DNA of 43,926 nt from NCBI RefSeq assembly GCF_030814435.1, contig NZ_JAUSUW010000022.1, positions 1-43,926 of the forward strand. The letters are read 5' to 3'. This document shows positions 25,946-34,965 of the stretch, in pieces (position 1 is the stretch's first letter; each line of letters begins with the position of its first letter). The position numbers and the translations under genes were made by a program. Below the pieces are notes generated by a model, which worked only from the letters and a program-made list of their open reading frames with translations, was not told where the DNA came from and searched no databases. This stretch comes from Peteryoungia aggregata LMG 23059. Its GTDB lineage: Bacteria; Pseudomonadota; Alphaproteobacteria; Rhizobiales; Rhizobiaceae.

Positions 25946-27616
25946 TCACGCCTGGTAGGTTATGCGTCCAGCGCAGATCGTGTAGGCGGGCGCGACGGTC
26001 TCGATCACCTTCGGATCGACGGCGTCCAGAACGGTGTCCCAGACCACGATGTCGGCCGCGAAGCCCGGCTTCAACTGCCCTTTCCAGTCTTCGGCAAACT
26101 CGGCGAAGGCGGCCTTCGTCGTATAGGCGTCGAGCGCTTCCATGAGTGTCTGGCGGTTATCCGGCAGATCGTCTGCCCATCGCTGACGCGTCATCGCGGA
26201 ATGGATCGATCGCATCGGCGAGACGGGTGAAACCGGCCAGTCCGACGAGAAGATGAGGTCAACGCCCGCAGTTCTGATCGCACGCCAGGCATAGGCGCGC
26301 TTCCAGTTGCTACGGCCGATGCGTGTGAGCGTCGGCTCCAGGGGGAGCCCCATCTGGCCCGGCGGATGCGGAGGCTGCATGGACGCGATAATCTGCAACT
26401 CTGCCATGCGCTGAATATCGACATCGCGAACGACTTCAATGTGCTCGATGCGGTGACGGCTGTCGCGGGCACCATTGGCGATCCGCGCCGCAATATAACC
26501 ATCAATGACGCTGGCCACGGCTCCATCGCCGATCGAGTGGACGGCAATCTGCAGGCCACGCTTGTCGGCCTCGGTGCAGATGCGGTTGAAGGTTTCCTGA
26601 TCGAAGCGCGGCTCGCCTTTCCAGCCCGGACGATCAGCATAATCGTCATACATCAGCGCCGTATGGGAATCGAGAACACCGTCCATGAACACCTTGACGG
26701 TACCCGAGTTCAGCCACTCGCCGTTGAAATCGGCGCGCATCTGGGCGGCCTTGTCCATCTGCTCGACGATGTCGCCGCTGACGTAATGCAAGGGCACACG
26801 CCCGCGGCAAATCAGATTGCCCTCTGCCTGGATTTCGGACAGCAGTTCGAGCTGATAGCGATTGCCATCCATGTTCTGAAAGCTGGTGATACCGTGGCTG
26901 GCCAGATGATGAAGACCCCGCTTGATCAGCTCCCGATCAAAGGCGCGATCAGCAGCGGTCGGTGCAATTTCAGGCTCATCGCCCGTGCTGAGACCGAGGC
27001 GATCACGACCAGCGCTTGCACTGAGCGCCATGACGTCGTCGAATGCGTAATGTTCACGCAACTCACCATTTGCCAGACCGTCATCGCCCATGACGATCTC
27101 GTTGCCTGACGGCAGCTGGCGGCCTTCCAGAATCCCGGCCTTGGTCAGGGCGATCGTGTTCGCCCAAACCGTGTGATGATCCGGCGACATCAGCGCCAGT
27201 GGCCGGTCGGCAAGGATGGAATCCAGAATGTGTCGATCGAGACCGCGACCATCGCCAAGAATGGTGTAGTCGGCCGTATTCGCGATCAGCAGCGGATCAT
27301 TCGGCTTCGAGGCAGCATAGGCCTGGACGGCAGCCTTCAAAGCTTCGTAGCCCTTGACGTTGTAAAGCGACAGCTGGTCGAGTTCGGCCGAACCGCCGAA
27401 GATATGGATATGGCTTTCATTGATGCCGGGCGTGACCGTCTTGCCCTGGGCATCGATCAGCTTCGTGTCGGGACCACGGTAGGCAGCGACATCGTCATAG
27501 CTGCCAACAGCCAAGATGCGGCCGCCGGCCACCGCAATGGCATCGGCCTGCGGCTGGTGTGCGTTCATGGTGATGACGCGGCCGTTCGTAATGATCAGGT
27601 CGGCAGTAGTGGCCAT
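25946..27616 (-). CDS. Amidohydrolase family protein (YtcJ/LAF3 type)
   Basis: This 556-residue metal-dependent hydrolase has an N-terminal beta-sandwich (ADLIITNGRVITMN), then GINESHIHIFGG with metal-binding H69 and H71, and a (beta/alpha)8 barrel. VHSIGDGAV and FSSDWPVSP supply later metal ligands, and a C-terminal beta-strand part (GQLKPGFAADIVVWD) closes the sandwich. It belongs to the YtcJ-like amidohydrolase 3 group, which hydrolyses N-acyl or related amide and cyclic substrates; the actual one is unknown. The ATG has a GGAGGAAA ribosome-binding site. The position between the cupin and DUF3237 genes suggests a step in the same catabolic route. Confidence 0.92.
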   Translation of the reverse strand: MATTADLIITNGRVITMNAHQPQADAIAVAGGRILAVGSYDDVAAYRGPDTKLIDAQGKTVTPGINESHIHIFGGSAELDQLSLYNVKGYEALKAAVQAYAASKPNDPLLIANTADYTILGDGRGLDRHILDSILADRPLALMSPDHHTVWANTIALTKAGILEGRQLPSGNEIVMGDDGLANGELREHYAFDDVMALSASAGRDRLGLSTGDEPEIAPTAADRAFDRELIKRGLHHLASHGITSFQNMDGNRYQLELLSEIQAEGNLICRGRVPLHYVSGDIVEQMDKAAQMRADFNGEWLNSGTVKVFMDGVLDSHTALMYDDYADRPGWKGEPRFDQETFNRICTEADKRGLQIAVHSIGDGAVASVIDGYIAARIANGARDSRHRIEHIEVVRDVDIQRMAELQIIASMQPPHPPGQMGLPLEPTLTRIGRSNWKRAYAWRAIRTAGVDLIFSSDWPVSPVSPMRSIHSAMTRQRWADDLPDNRQTLMEALDAYTTKAAFAEFAEDWKGQLKPGFAADIVVWDTVLDAVDPKVIETVAPAYTICAGRITYQA

Positions 27617-27673
27617 GGGTTTTCCTCCAGAGATACGGCGTGGAAGTGCGGTCGAACCGCCTTCCTGTTTTGA

Positions 27674-28024
27674 TTACTCGACTGTCAGGTAGTATTTCCG
27701 GCAGGTTTCCAGCACCTCGAACCGGCCGTTGAACCCCTTCTGCATGGCATAGGTGTCGCCGGCACCGAAGACCTGTGCAGCGCCGCCATCCGGCGTGATG
27801 CAAACCTTGCCAGAGATGATATGGGCCAGCTCGTTGAAGGGGTAATCGTCCATGCGTTCGGCATAGGGCGTTGCCTCCCAGATACCACAGGTCTGGGTAC
27901 CCTCGGAAAAGATGACGGTGCCCTGCTCGGTCGGGGCAGGCGTCAGCAGGCTTTCGGCGGGAACAACCTGGCAGCTCTCCAGACCGTTCGGGCCATCTGG
28001 TGTCAGGGCGATAATCTTCGACAT
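27674..28024 (-). CDS. Cupin-domain protein (cupin_3/DUF861 type)
   Basis: This 116-residue protein is a single small beta-barrel. GIWEATPYAERMDDYPFNELAHIISGKVCITPDGGAAQVFGAGDTYAMQKGFNGRFEVLETCRKYY matches the cupin_3 group (the family of ureidoglycine aminohydrolase-like small cupins). Homologues sit beside PuuB-like oxidases and aldehyde dehydrogenases in rhizobia. The ATG at 28024 is the first in a frame with family-like sequence; earlier codons give only shadow sequence. Its function is unknown. Confidence 0.88.
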   Translation of the reverse strand: MSKIIALTPDGPNGLESCQVVPAESLLTPAPTEQGTVIFSEGTQTCGIWEATPYAERMDDYPFNELAHIISGKVCITPDGGAAQVFGAGDTYAMQKGFNGRFEVLETCRKYYLTVE

Positions 28025-28052
28025 GCGTTCAGTCCTGAATTCTAGCGATGGA

Positions 28053-29543
28053 TTAGTTTTGGATGGTGACGTGCTTGACGGCGCAATAGGCCGACAGGCC
28101 CCACGGACCGAGCTCGCGACCGATACCGCTGGCCTTGAAACCGCCCCAGGCGGTGTTCGGGAAGATGATCTGCGGCGTGTTGATCCAGATGTGACCCGCA
28201 TCAATCCGATCTGCGATCTTGGCCGCGCGGTCGCCATCGCACCCGACAACCGTGGCCGCCAGGCCGAAATCGGTATCGTTCGCCAGGAAGACGGCCTCAT
28301 CCTCCGTGCTGAAGCTGCGGATGGCGAGTACGGGACCGAAGATCTCATCCCGCCAGATCGCATGGTCCATCGGTACGTCGCGGAAGATTGTCGGCTGGAC
28401 GAAGAAACCGGGACGATCCTGTTCGATGCTGCCACCGGTCAGACACTGGAGCGCGTCTGCCTTTGCCTGGGCAAGAAATTCACCGACCTTGGCCCATTGC
28501 GCCGCCGTCGTCAGAGGGCCCATTTCGCCATCGTCCCGGTCATGTCCGGCCACCACCAGGGCCTTCGCCCTGGCGACGAGCGCCTCCGTAAAGTCGCTGG
28601 CGATACGGTCGGCCACAAGCAGCCTGGATGTGGCGGAACACATCTGACCGCAATTGAAGAAGATGCCGGCAGCAACGATATCGGCGGCCTGGGAGATATC
28701 GGCATCGTCAAGGACGACGATCGGCGACTTGCCGCCGAGCTCCAGCGAGACCGGCACCGAGCGCCGCGCAGCAGCCGCCATGACCCGCGAACCGGTCGCA
28801 TTGGAGCCGGTGAAGGAGATCTTGCGAAAGCGACGATCAGAACACAGGGCCGCCCCGACATCGCCACCACCGGGCACGATGTTCAAAACACCTGCCGGCA
28901 AGCCTGCTTCCGGCGCGAGGTCGCCGTAGACGAGCTCAGCCAGCGTCGTGAACTCCGATGGCTTCAACACCGCCGTGCAACCGACCGCCAGCGCAGGTGC
29001 GAGCTTCCAGGCCGTCGTGACCATGGGAAAGTTCCACGGCACGATCAGCGCGACGGGCCCCAGCGGCTCGAAATGTGTTCGCCCTGAAAGACCGTCCTGC
29101 GCCAATAGAACGGCAGAGCCCTGGCGACCATCCAGTTCACAGGCCAGATCGGCGTAATAGTCGAAGGTCGCGGCGGCGTCCTCGACATCGATTTCCGCTT
29201 CGAAGCGCGGCTTGCCGTTGTTGAGACGCTGCAGAGCGATCAGTTCGTCCTTGCGGGCGCGAAGTCCGGCCGCAAAGGCACGCAGGTAGTCGGCACGCTT
29301 GGATCCGCCCAGGTGTCGCCAGCCGTCAAAGGCATCCTGAGAGGCCTGCGCGGCGTCCGAAACCTGGTCAGCAGAGGCCGCCAGGAATTCGGCAAACACC
29401 CGACCGCTCGTCGGATCGATCGCCGGCAAGGCAGAGCCGGAACGCCCTGCATGCCAAGCGCCATTGATAAAGACAGTCTGAGACCTGTTGATCAGGGCAG
29501 ACAGGTCGGGTCCACCGGCTACATGTGCGAAAGAGGTCATCAT
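28053..29543 (-). CDS. NAD(P)-dependent aldehyde dehydrogenase
   Basis: This 496-residue enzyme of the ALDH superfamily oxidises an aldehyde to its carboxylate. Catalytic residues are visible: N171 (PWNFP), E268 (LELGGKSP) and C302 (FNCGQMCSA). The cofactor loop FTGSNATGSRVM (243-255) is also present. It resembles the betaine-aldehyde/gamma-aminobutyraldehyde dehydrogenases (PuuC-like). Its start overlaps the stop of the FAD oxidase gene (ATGA). It is well placed to oxidise an amino-aldehyde made by that oxidase. Confidence 0.95.
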   Translation of the reverse strand: MMTSFAHVAGGPDLSALINRSQTVFINGAWHAGRSGSALPAIDPTSGRVFAEFLAASADQVSDAAQASQDAFDGWRHLGGSKRADYLRAFAAGLRARKDELIALQRLNNGKPRFEAEIDVEDAAATFDYYADLACELDGRQGSAVLLAQDGLSGRTHFEPLGPVALIVPWNFPMVTTAWKLAPALAVGCTAVLKPSEFTTLAELVYGDLAPEAGLPAGVLNIVPGGGDVGAALCSDRRFRKISFTGSNATGSRVMAAAARRSVPVSLELGGKSPIVVLDDADISQAADIVAAGIFFNCGQMCSATSRLLVADRIASDFTEALVARAKALVVAGHDRDDGEMGPLTTAAQWAKVGEFLAQAKADALQCLTGGSIEQDRPGFFVQPTIFRDVPMDHAIWRDEIFGPVLAIRSFSTEDEAVFLANDTDFGLAATVVGCDGDRAAKIADRIDAGHIWINTPQIIFPNTAWGGFKASGIGRELGPWGLSAYCAVKHVTIQN

Positions 29544-30928
29544 AGCGGGAAACCCATCCGGTGCACCATGTTGATCCAGAGCTTGCGCCAGCCGCCCTTC
29601 TGGTCGACTTCATCGAGCGCATACATGGTGAGCTTGGCTCCGATCCACCGGAAGGGTTCCGGCGGAATCCAGTTCGGCAGCGTCCGAGCAAAATCCAGAT
29701 CGAGATCCGGCCCTGTCTTCCCGTCTAGGATGTCGAGGCCGATATTGGCGCCGAAACGGGTGGTGGTTACGCCGAAACCGGAATAGCCACCCGCATAGAT
29801 GCCCTTGCCGCCGTAGTAGCGCTGGAAGTGCACCGCCAGGCGCATGGTCAGATCGATCGGACCGGACCAGGCATGGGTGAACTTCACGTCATGCAGCTGC
29901 GGGAAGGTATTGAAGAAATAGCCGGCCAGCCGCTCATAGGTCTCGATCTGACGATCCTGGGCCGGATCCGTATTGTTGTTGAAGAAGTAGCCGACCCGGC
30001 CGCCAAAGATGATACGGTTGTCCGAAGTCAGACGCGTGTAGTTCAGCTGTGTCCGCGTGTCATAAACGCCCTGTCTGTTCTTCCAGCCAAGCCGCGCAAG
30101 CTGCTCTTCCGTCAGAGGCTCGGTCGCGATAACCCGGTCGCGAACGGCGACGATGCGGCTCTTGATCTTCTTGTGACCCGCATTCCAGGCATTCGTGGCA
30201 AACAGCACCTTGGGTGCCTTGACCCGACCATCATGCGTGATGATCGTCAGGGTCGAGCCATTGTCCTCGACGCCGGTCATTGGCGTATGTTCGTAGATCC
30301 GCACACCCAGGCTCAAGGCGACACGCTTCAGGCCCCAGGCCAGCTTGGCCGGATGCACGATACCGCTGCGCTCGCGCGACCACATGGCCCCCTCGAAAAT
30401 TGGAGATGCCAGTTCGGCCTGTGCCTGTTCGCGGTCCAGAAGCACAACATTGTGGCCATGCCGCTTGGCGAGCTCATATTCGTCCTGCAGCTCCTGAAGA
30501 TGCGACTTGGCCACGGCCACGGTCATCTCGCCTGTCCATTCCAGGTCGGCATCGATGCCATGCTCATCGATCGTCTTCTGCCATCCGTCCAAGTTGGCCT
30601 TGCCAAGGCGCTCCAGCGCGGCAAGGTCATTCGGGAAGATCCGGTTGGCATTGTAGAGGCCGTGCATGACCGAGGTCGACACGATACCGCCCGGACGACC
30701 GGACGCGCCATGGCCGACCTTGCCGGCCTCGATGATCACGACGTCACGACCTGGGTTTTCCTGCTTTGCCAGAATGGCGGCCCACAGACCGGTGAACCCA
30801 CCCCCGACAATCGCCAGATCAGCATCGGTCGGACCGACCAGGTGCATTTCCGAGCCTGGAGCCAGCTTGTTGTCCAGCCAGAAGGGGTAGAGCGTGGCAT
30901 CGGCCAGAGCTCTGCGAATTGCGATCAT
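29540..30928 (-). CDS. FAD-dependent amine oxidoreductase (PuuB-like, DAO family)
   Basis: This 462-residue flavoprotein has an N-terminal FAD-binding Rossmann motif (DLAIVGGGFTGLWAA, about 37-51), then IIEAGKVGHGASGRPGG and a C-terminal GYSGFGVTTTR FAD contact. This arrangement is typical of gamma-glutamylputrescine oxidase and related D-amino-acid-oxidase-like enzymes. It would oxidatively deaminate a (gamma-glutamyl)polyamine or similar amine to an aldehyde with release of H2O2 and ammonia. It is coupled to the permease gene upstream and the aldehyde dehydrogenase gene downstream. Confidence 0.9.
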   Translation of the reverse strand: MIAIRRALADATLYPFWLDNKLAPGSEMHLVGPTDADLAIVGGGFTGLWAAILAKQENPGRDVVIIEAGKVGHGASGRPGGIVSTSVMHGLYNANRIFPNDLAALERLGKANLDGWQKTIDEHGIDADLEWTGEMTVAVAKSHLQELQDEYELAKRHGHNVVLLDREQAQAELASPIFEGAMWSRERSGIVHPAKLAWGLKRVALSLGVRIYEHTPMTGVEDNGSTLTIITHDGRVKAPKVLFATNAWNAGHKKIKSRIVAVRDRVIATEPLTEEQLARLGWKNRQGVYDTRTQLNYTRLTSDNRIIFGGRVGYFFNNNTDPAQDRQIETYERLAGYFFNTFPQLHDVKFTHAWSGPIDLTMRLAVHFQRYYGGKGIYAGGYSGFGVTTTRFGANIGLDILDGKTGPDLDLDFARTLPNWIPPEPFRWIGAKLTMYALDEVDQKGGWRKLWINMVHRMGFPL

Positions 30929-31719
30929 TTTGAATGTGCTCCGAGCAGTTTCGGAAGATCACCAAAGCGGGCGACCAGCGAAAAGATGATGACGGTGAGC
31001 GCGACAAAGAACACGGAGGCGGAAGCCATGACCGGTGTGTAGCCGTAGCGCAGTGAGTTGAAGATCTTCATCGGCAGTGTTTCGATGACGGCACCGACCG
31101 TCATGTAGGCAACGAGATACTCGTTGAGCGAGACGACGAAGGCGAAGGCAAAGCCCGAAATCACGTAGGGTCGAACAAGCGGAAAGACGATCGTCTTGAG
31201 GATCACCGTGTTGTCGGCACCCATGGTTGCTGCCGCCTCCGGAAGACTGTCGTCGAGCGAGCCGAAACCGAGCGACAGGGACACCAATGGCAGAGAAACC
31301 AGAAAGATCCCATGGCTGATGACGACAGTCCATGTCTGGCCGTACAGTCCCGCCTGCGTCCAGAAGGAAAGGAACCCAAGCGCGGTGATCACGGGAGGCA
31401 GCAGGAAGGGCATCAGGCCGATCGCAAGAATGCCCTTCACCCAGCCGATGCGATAGCGCCAGTTGAACCAGGCAAGCGGAAAGGCGATGGCCACGGCAAG
31501 AGCCGCCGACAGGAAGGCAACGATCACGCTGTTGAGCAGCGCCCCCGACCAGTCCGGCAGTCGGAAGAGGTCCAGATACCAGGACAGATTGAAGCCCTGA
31601 GGCGGGAAGGTCAAAGACTTCCGCTCGTTCACCGACACGCCGAGAACGACAAGCAGCGGCGCACTCATCAGCAGTGCGAGAACGGAAAAGAAGATCCGAC
31701 GAACAGCGACCTGGCTCAC
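30925..31719 (-). CDS. Spermidine/putrescine-type ABC transporter permease (PotC type)
   Basis: This 264-residue inner-membrane permease has six membrane segments and the EAA loop (DDSLPEAAATMGADNTVILKTIVFPLVRP). SLNEYLVAYMTVGAVIETLPMKIFNSLRYG near the end is typical of PotC. The GTG start at 31719 forms a GTGA overlap with the PotB-type gene. An ATG further upstream in this frame would fall inside that gene and was rejected. Confidence 0.92.
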   Translation of the reverse strand: MSQVAVRRIFFSVLALLMSAPLLVVLGVSVNERKSLTFPPQGFNLSWYLDLFRLPDWSGALLNSVIVAFLSAALAVAIAFPLAWFNWRYRIGWVKGILAIGLMPFLLPPVITALGFLSFWTQAGLYGQTWTVVISHGIFLVSLPLVSLSLGFGSLDDSLPEAAATMGADNTVILKTIVFPLVRPYVISGFAFAFVVSLNEYLVAYMTVGAVIETLPMKIFNSLRYGYTPVMASASVFFVALTVIIFSLVARFGDLPKLLGAHSK

Positions 31720-32570
31720 GATGCATTCTCCTTGCGGCCAAACAGGACAACGGTGCCAACGATCAGCAGGGTGACGATGACGAGGAACACCGCAAGCGCC
31801 GCAGCAAAGGGGATGTTCGACTGCATCAGGGCCTGGTCGCTGATTGCCACCGACAAGGTCCAATGCTGCGGACGCCCGAGGATCTGCGGCATGAGATAGG
31901 TGCCCAAAGTGAAGACGAGAATCATCAGGAAGGTCGTGACGATGGTGTTCCGCTGCATGGGCAACACAACGATGAAGAACGTCCGCAATGGGGAAGTCCC
32001 GAGCGTGCGCGCAGCCTCTTCGATAGACGGATCCACCCGCGACAGGATCGGGTAGAGCACAAGCACGGCATAGGGAATGGCCGTATAGACCACGCCAGCG
32101 ATCAAGGCGCCGAGCCCTGGCGCATAAGAGGCCGGTCGGTCGAGAAGCCCGAGAAAGACGAACAGATTACTGACACCTGCGGTCCTCGAAAGGATCGTGC
32201 TCCAGGCGAAGCCGATAATCGATTCCGACAGCGACAGGATGGAGAGCATGAAGATCAGCCACACGACCTGCGTTGACCGGGGCGAATTGACCAGCAGATA
32301 CGAAAAAGGAAAGGCAATCACGATGGAGATTGCCGCAACCGCCAGCGCCAGTCCGAACGACGCGACCAGGAGCCCCACGAAGAACGGGCTGATCAGCCGA
32401 CGATAATTGTCGAGATTGAGGATCTCTTCATAAAGACCGCCACCGAGGTTCTTGTAAAAGGAAATCAGGATCATCGAGCCAAAAGGCACAACGAAGAACA
32501 TCACCAGCACGGCCGCCGGCAAGATCAGCGGGACATATCCGGTCAGATTCTGAGGTCTGGTCGTGTTCAT
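31716..32570 (-). CDS. Spermidine/putrescine-type ABC transporter permease (PotB type)
   Basis: This 284-residue inner-membrane permease has six membrane segments and an EAA loop (DPSIEEAARTLGTSPLRTFFIVVLPMQRNTIV). It pairs with the following PotC-type subunit to form the channel. It starts 3 bases after the ATPase stop and overlaps the next gene, so the four transporter genes are tightly coupled. Confidence 0.92.
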   Translation of the reverse strand: MNTTRPQNLTGYVPLILPAAVLVMFFVVPFGSMILISFYKNLGGGLYEEILNLDNYRRLISPFFVGLLVASFGLALAVAAISIVIAFPFSYLLVNSPRSTQVVWLIFMLSILSLSESIIGFAWSTILSRTAGVSNLFVFLGLLDRPASYAPGLGALIAGVVYTAIPYAVLVLYPILSRVDPSIEEAARTLGTSPLRTFFIVVLPMQRNTIVTTFLMILVFTLGTYLMPQILGRPQHWTLSVAISDQALMQSNIPFAAALAVFLVIVTLLIVGTVVLFGRKENAS

Positions 32571-32573
32571 GAC

Positions 32574-33614
32574 TTACCTCAACACGACACAGGCCGAGCC
32601 TGGAACATGAACATGCACCGTGTCGCCCAGATCAAAAGGCAAGTGCTCTCGCGGCGACATCACGACGATCAGGTCCTTGGCGAGGCCCGGCACGGCGACA
32701 TTCACTTCCAGGCTTGAGCCAAGGTGCCGGATGAAGGCAACCGTGCCGGCCACTGTGCTGTCACCGGCAGCGGACTGCAACGTCAGGTCCTCGGGACGAG
32801 CGGAGAAATTCACTTTGCCGCCCGCGGCAACGCCGTCGATCAGCACCTGTCCACCCGGAACCACGACACGGCCACCGACTTTCGCATCCCCCTCAATGAG
32901 GTTCGCCACCCCGATAAAGTCTGCCACGAAGGCATTGGCTGGCGAGCGATAGATTTCAACGGGCGGCGCGATCTGTTGGATAACCCCACCGGACATGACA
33001 ACCACCAGGTCCGCCGTGGTCATGGCTTCCCGCTGGTCATGCGTGACGAGGAAGGTGGTGATGCCGAGCTCCTGCTGCAGCCGCTTCACCTCGACCTGCA
33101 TGGCCTCGCGCAGCTTCGCGTCCAGAGCTGACATCGGCTCGTCGAGCAGGAACAGCTTCGGCTTCAGGGCGAGCGCTCTGGCGATCGCGATGCGCTGTCT
33201 CTGACCGCCGGACAGCTGCGTGATCGCCCGATCAGCGACACCCGGAAGGTGCACGAGATCGAGAAGGCGCTGAACCTCGCGATCCTGGACCTCCTTTGAC
33301 GCCCCCCGGATGCGCAGGGGATAGGCGATGTTTTCCCCGACCGTCAGGTGCGGGAAAAGGGCAAGCGACTGGAACACCATGCCGAAGTCACGCAGATGCG
33401 CTGGCACTTCGGTGATATCCTTGCCGTCCAGCAAGACCTTGCCGCTGGTGGTCGCTTCGAGGCCTGCGATGATGCGCAACAAAGTCGACTTCCCGCAGCC
33501 GGAAGGCCCGAGCAGACAGACGAACTGACCGTTGGCCACACTCAACGAGATGTTGCTCAGGGCGTTGACGGGGCCATAGGCCTTGTTGAGTTGGTGGATA
33601 GCCAGTCCGGACAT
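32574..33614 (-). CDS. Spermidine/putrescine-type ABC transporter ATPase (PotA type)
   Basis: This 346-residue ATPase has a Walker A (GPSGCGKST, 36-44), Q82, signature LSGGQ (134-138), Walker B (LFLLDEP, 154-160) and H-loop H192. A C-terminal TOBE domain (about 235-346) carries regulatory or substrate-sensing function in this class. It energises the PotBC-like permease encoded downstream. An 80-base gap with a stem-loop separates it from the binding-protein gene. Confidence 0.93.
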   Translation of the reverse strand: MSGLAIHQLNKAYGPVNALSNISLSVANGQFVCLLGPSGCGKSTLLRIIAGLEATTSGKVLLDGKDITEVPAHLRDFGMVFQSLALFPHLTVGENIAYPLRIRGASKEVQDREVQRLLDLVHLPGVADRAITQLSGGQRQRIAIARALALKPKLFLLDEPMSALDAKLREAMQVEVKRLQQELGITTFLVTHDQREAMTTADLVVVMSGGVIQQIAPPVEIYRSPANAFVADFIGVANLIEGDAKVGGRVVVPGGQVLIDGVAAGGKVNFSARPEDLTLQSAAGDSTVAGTVAFIRHLGSSLEVNVAVPGLAKDLIVVMSPREHLPFDLGDTVHVHVPGSACVVLR

Positions 33615-33634
33615 TCGGGCACCTCAATAGAATG

Positions 33635-33662
33635 CGAATGGGCGCATGGCACCCATTTCGCG
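33635..33662 (-). other. Intercistronic stem-loop after the PotD-like gene
   Basis: AATGGG (33638-33643) pairs with CCCATT (33653-33658), extended by GCG/CGC outside a one-base bulge. It lies between the binding-protein and ATPase genes and has no T-run. It probably stabilises the binding-protein mRNA or partly blocks read-through. Confidence 0.5.
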
Positions 33663-33694
33663 AAACGTTCATCAAATGGGATCGACGGGGCTGC

Positions 33695-34801
33695 TCAGCC
33701 CTGCTGCATCTCTGCCCAAACCTGGTTGATGAAGTCGGTCTTCATCGCCTGCATTTCGTAGTGAGGCGTGATCGGCTCGATATTCGACGAAACCGCATTG
33801 AACTCTTCATCGGTCAGGTCGAGCAGCGAACGATCGACAACAGGCGCGCTGCCAAGCTTGCGAGCCAGCTTGGCCTGTATGGCGGGCTGCGACATGTAGT
33901 CGATATACACATGGGCAAGGTCAAGGGACGGCGCAGCAGACTTCGTGATCGCCCACGAGCCATAATCGAGCAGACCGCCTTCGCTTGGCATCGTCGAGCG
34001 AACCGGGAAACCGTCCAGGATCGCGAGACCGGTGACGTCATGATAGTACTGGCCCATCGGGATTTCACCCGACTTTAGCGCCTGCTCGAATTGAGCCTCG
34101 TCGCGATACCAGAGCCGAACATTCGGCTTGAGCTCGGCAACCTTGGCAGCGCAGGCACGAATGCCTTCGTCTGTGTCGAGGTAGTTCAAGCCTCCGAAAT
34201 AGACCTTGGCAACGATTTCGAGGAGATAGGAGTTGCCGACATTGGCAAGCAGGCCGAGCGTGTCCTTGTACTTCGGATCCCACATGTCCTTCCAGGACGT
34301 CGGCGCTTCGGGAAATACGTCGGTGTTTGAAACCAGCGTGATGTACCAGCTTGTCGCCGCGACGGCCATGACCTCGCCGGCGGGGTTGGAACGTACGAGG
34401 TCCTGCTTCACATTGGCCATATTCGGCATTTTCTTCGGGTCGAGCGGGGCCCAGAGGCCGGAATTCATCCCGCGGATAACACCGACTTGGGCCATCATCG
34501 AGATGTCGACCGGCGACTTGCCGGCCTTCTCTGCCTGCTGCAGCTGGATGAGCCATGCTTCTCCCGTCGGCTCGGCGACACTCTCCACAGCTATGCCGGT
34601 CGCAGCGGTGAACTCCGGGAATACTTCAGCGTCGAAGGTATCCTTGAAATAGCCACCATACACACCGATCCGCAGCTTCTTGTCCTGCGCCCGAACAATG
34701 TTTGGGAAACCGGTGACGAGCGGCGCAACGCCCAGAGCCGAGATACCAGCAAGCACCTGGCGGCGATTGATGCGCGAAAGTCCGGACTGAGTCTTTTCCA
34801 T
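33695..34801 (-). CDS. PotD-like periplasmic substrate-binding protein
   Basis: This 368-residue binding protein belongs to the spermidine/putrescine class (SBP_bac_8/PotD). The N-terminus has NRRQVLAGISALGVAPLV with twin arginines, so export may be by the Tat route; cleavage is likely near VRAQD. The mature part carries LRIGVYGGYFKDTFDAEVFPEFTAATG and GSWAITKSAAPSLDLAHVYIDYMSQP, both family-like. It is the first gene of the ten-gene operon, with an AAGGGGAA ribosome-binding site. The ligand is probably a polyamine or a guanidino amine. Confidence 0.9.
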   Translation of the reverse strand: MEKTQSGLSRINRRQVLAGISALGVAPLVTGFPNIVRAQDKKLRIGVYGGYFKDTFDAEVFPEFTAATGIAVESVAEPTGEAWLIQLQQAEKAGKSPVDISMMAQVGVIRGMNSGLWAPLDPKKMPNMANVKQDLVRSNPAGEVMAVAATSWYITLVSNTDVFPEAPTSWKDMWDPKYKDTLGLLANVGNSYLLEIVAKVYFGGLNYLDTDEGIRACAAKVAELKPNVRLWYRDEAQFEQALKSGEIPMGQYYHDVTGLAILDGFPVRSTMPSEGGLLDYGSWAITKSAAPSLDLAHVYIDYMSQPAIQAKLARKLGSAPVVDRSLLDLTDEEFNAVSSNIEPITPHYEMQAMKTDFINQVWAEMQQG

Positions 34802-34965
34802 TGAATTCCCCTTTTTTTGGCAGCGTAACTCGCTTCCAGAGAGGTTTGCCGATCCAGGATCGCGATTACATCAGGATATGCCCCTCACTCACTTCGGCGA
34901 ATTCCGAACTATATCCAAGCCGGCCTGTGTCTATTCTGGGCAAAACAAATTGAGAGATTTGAAGC
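34802..34965. promoter_or_regulatory. Divergent promoter region with palindrome
   Basis: This 164-base space separates the ten-gene minus-strand operon from the ureohydrolase gene on the plus strand. TTCGG-CGAATT-CCGAA at 34893-34908 is a perfect inverted repeat of 5-bp arms about a 6-base centre, itself nearly symmetric. It could be the site of the LysR regulator encoded at the end of the operon. Confidence 0.5.

Noticed and set aside
27912..29087. 391-codon plus-strand open frame
   Set aside because: It is a shadow of the aldehyde dehydrogenase and cupin genes.
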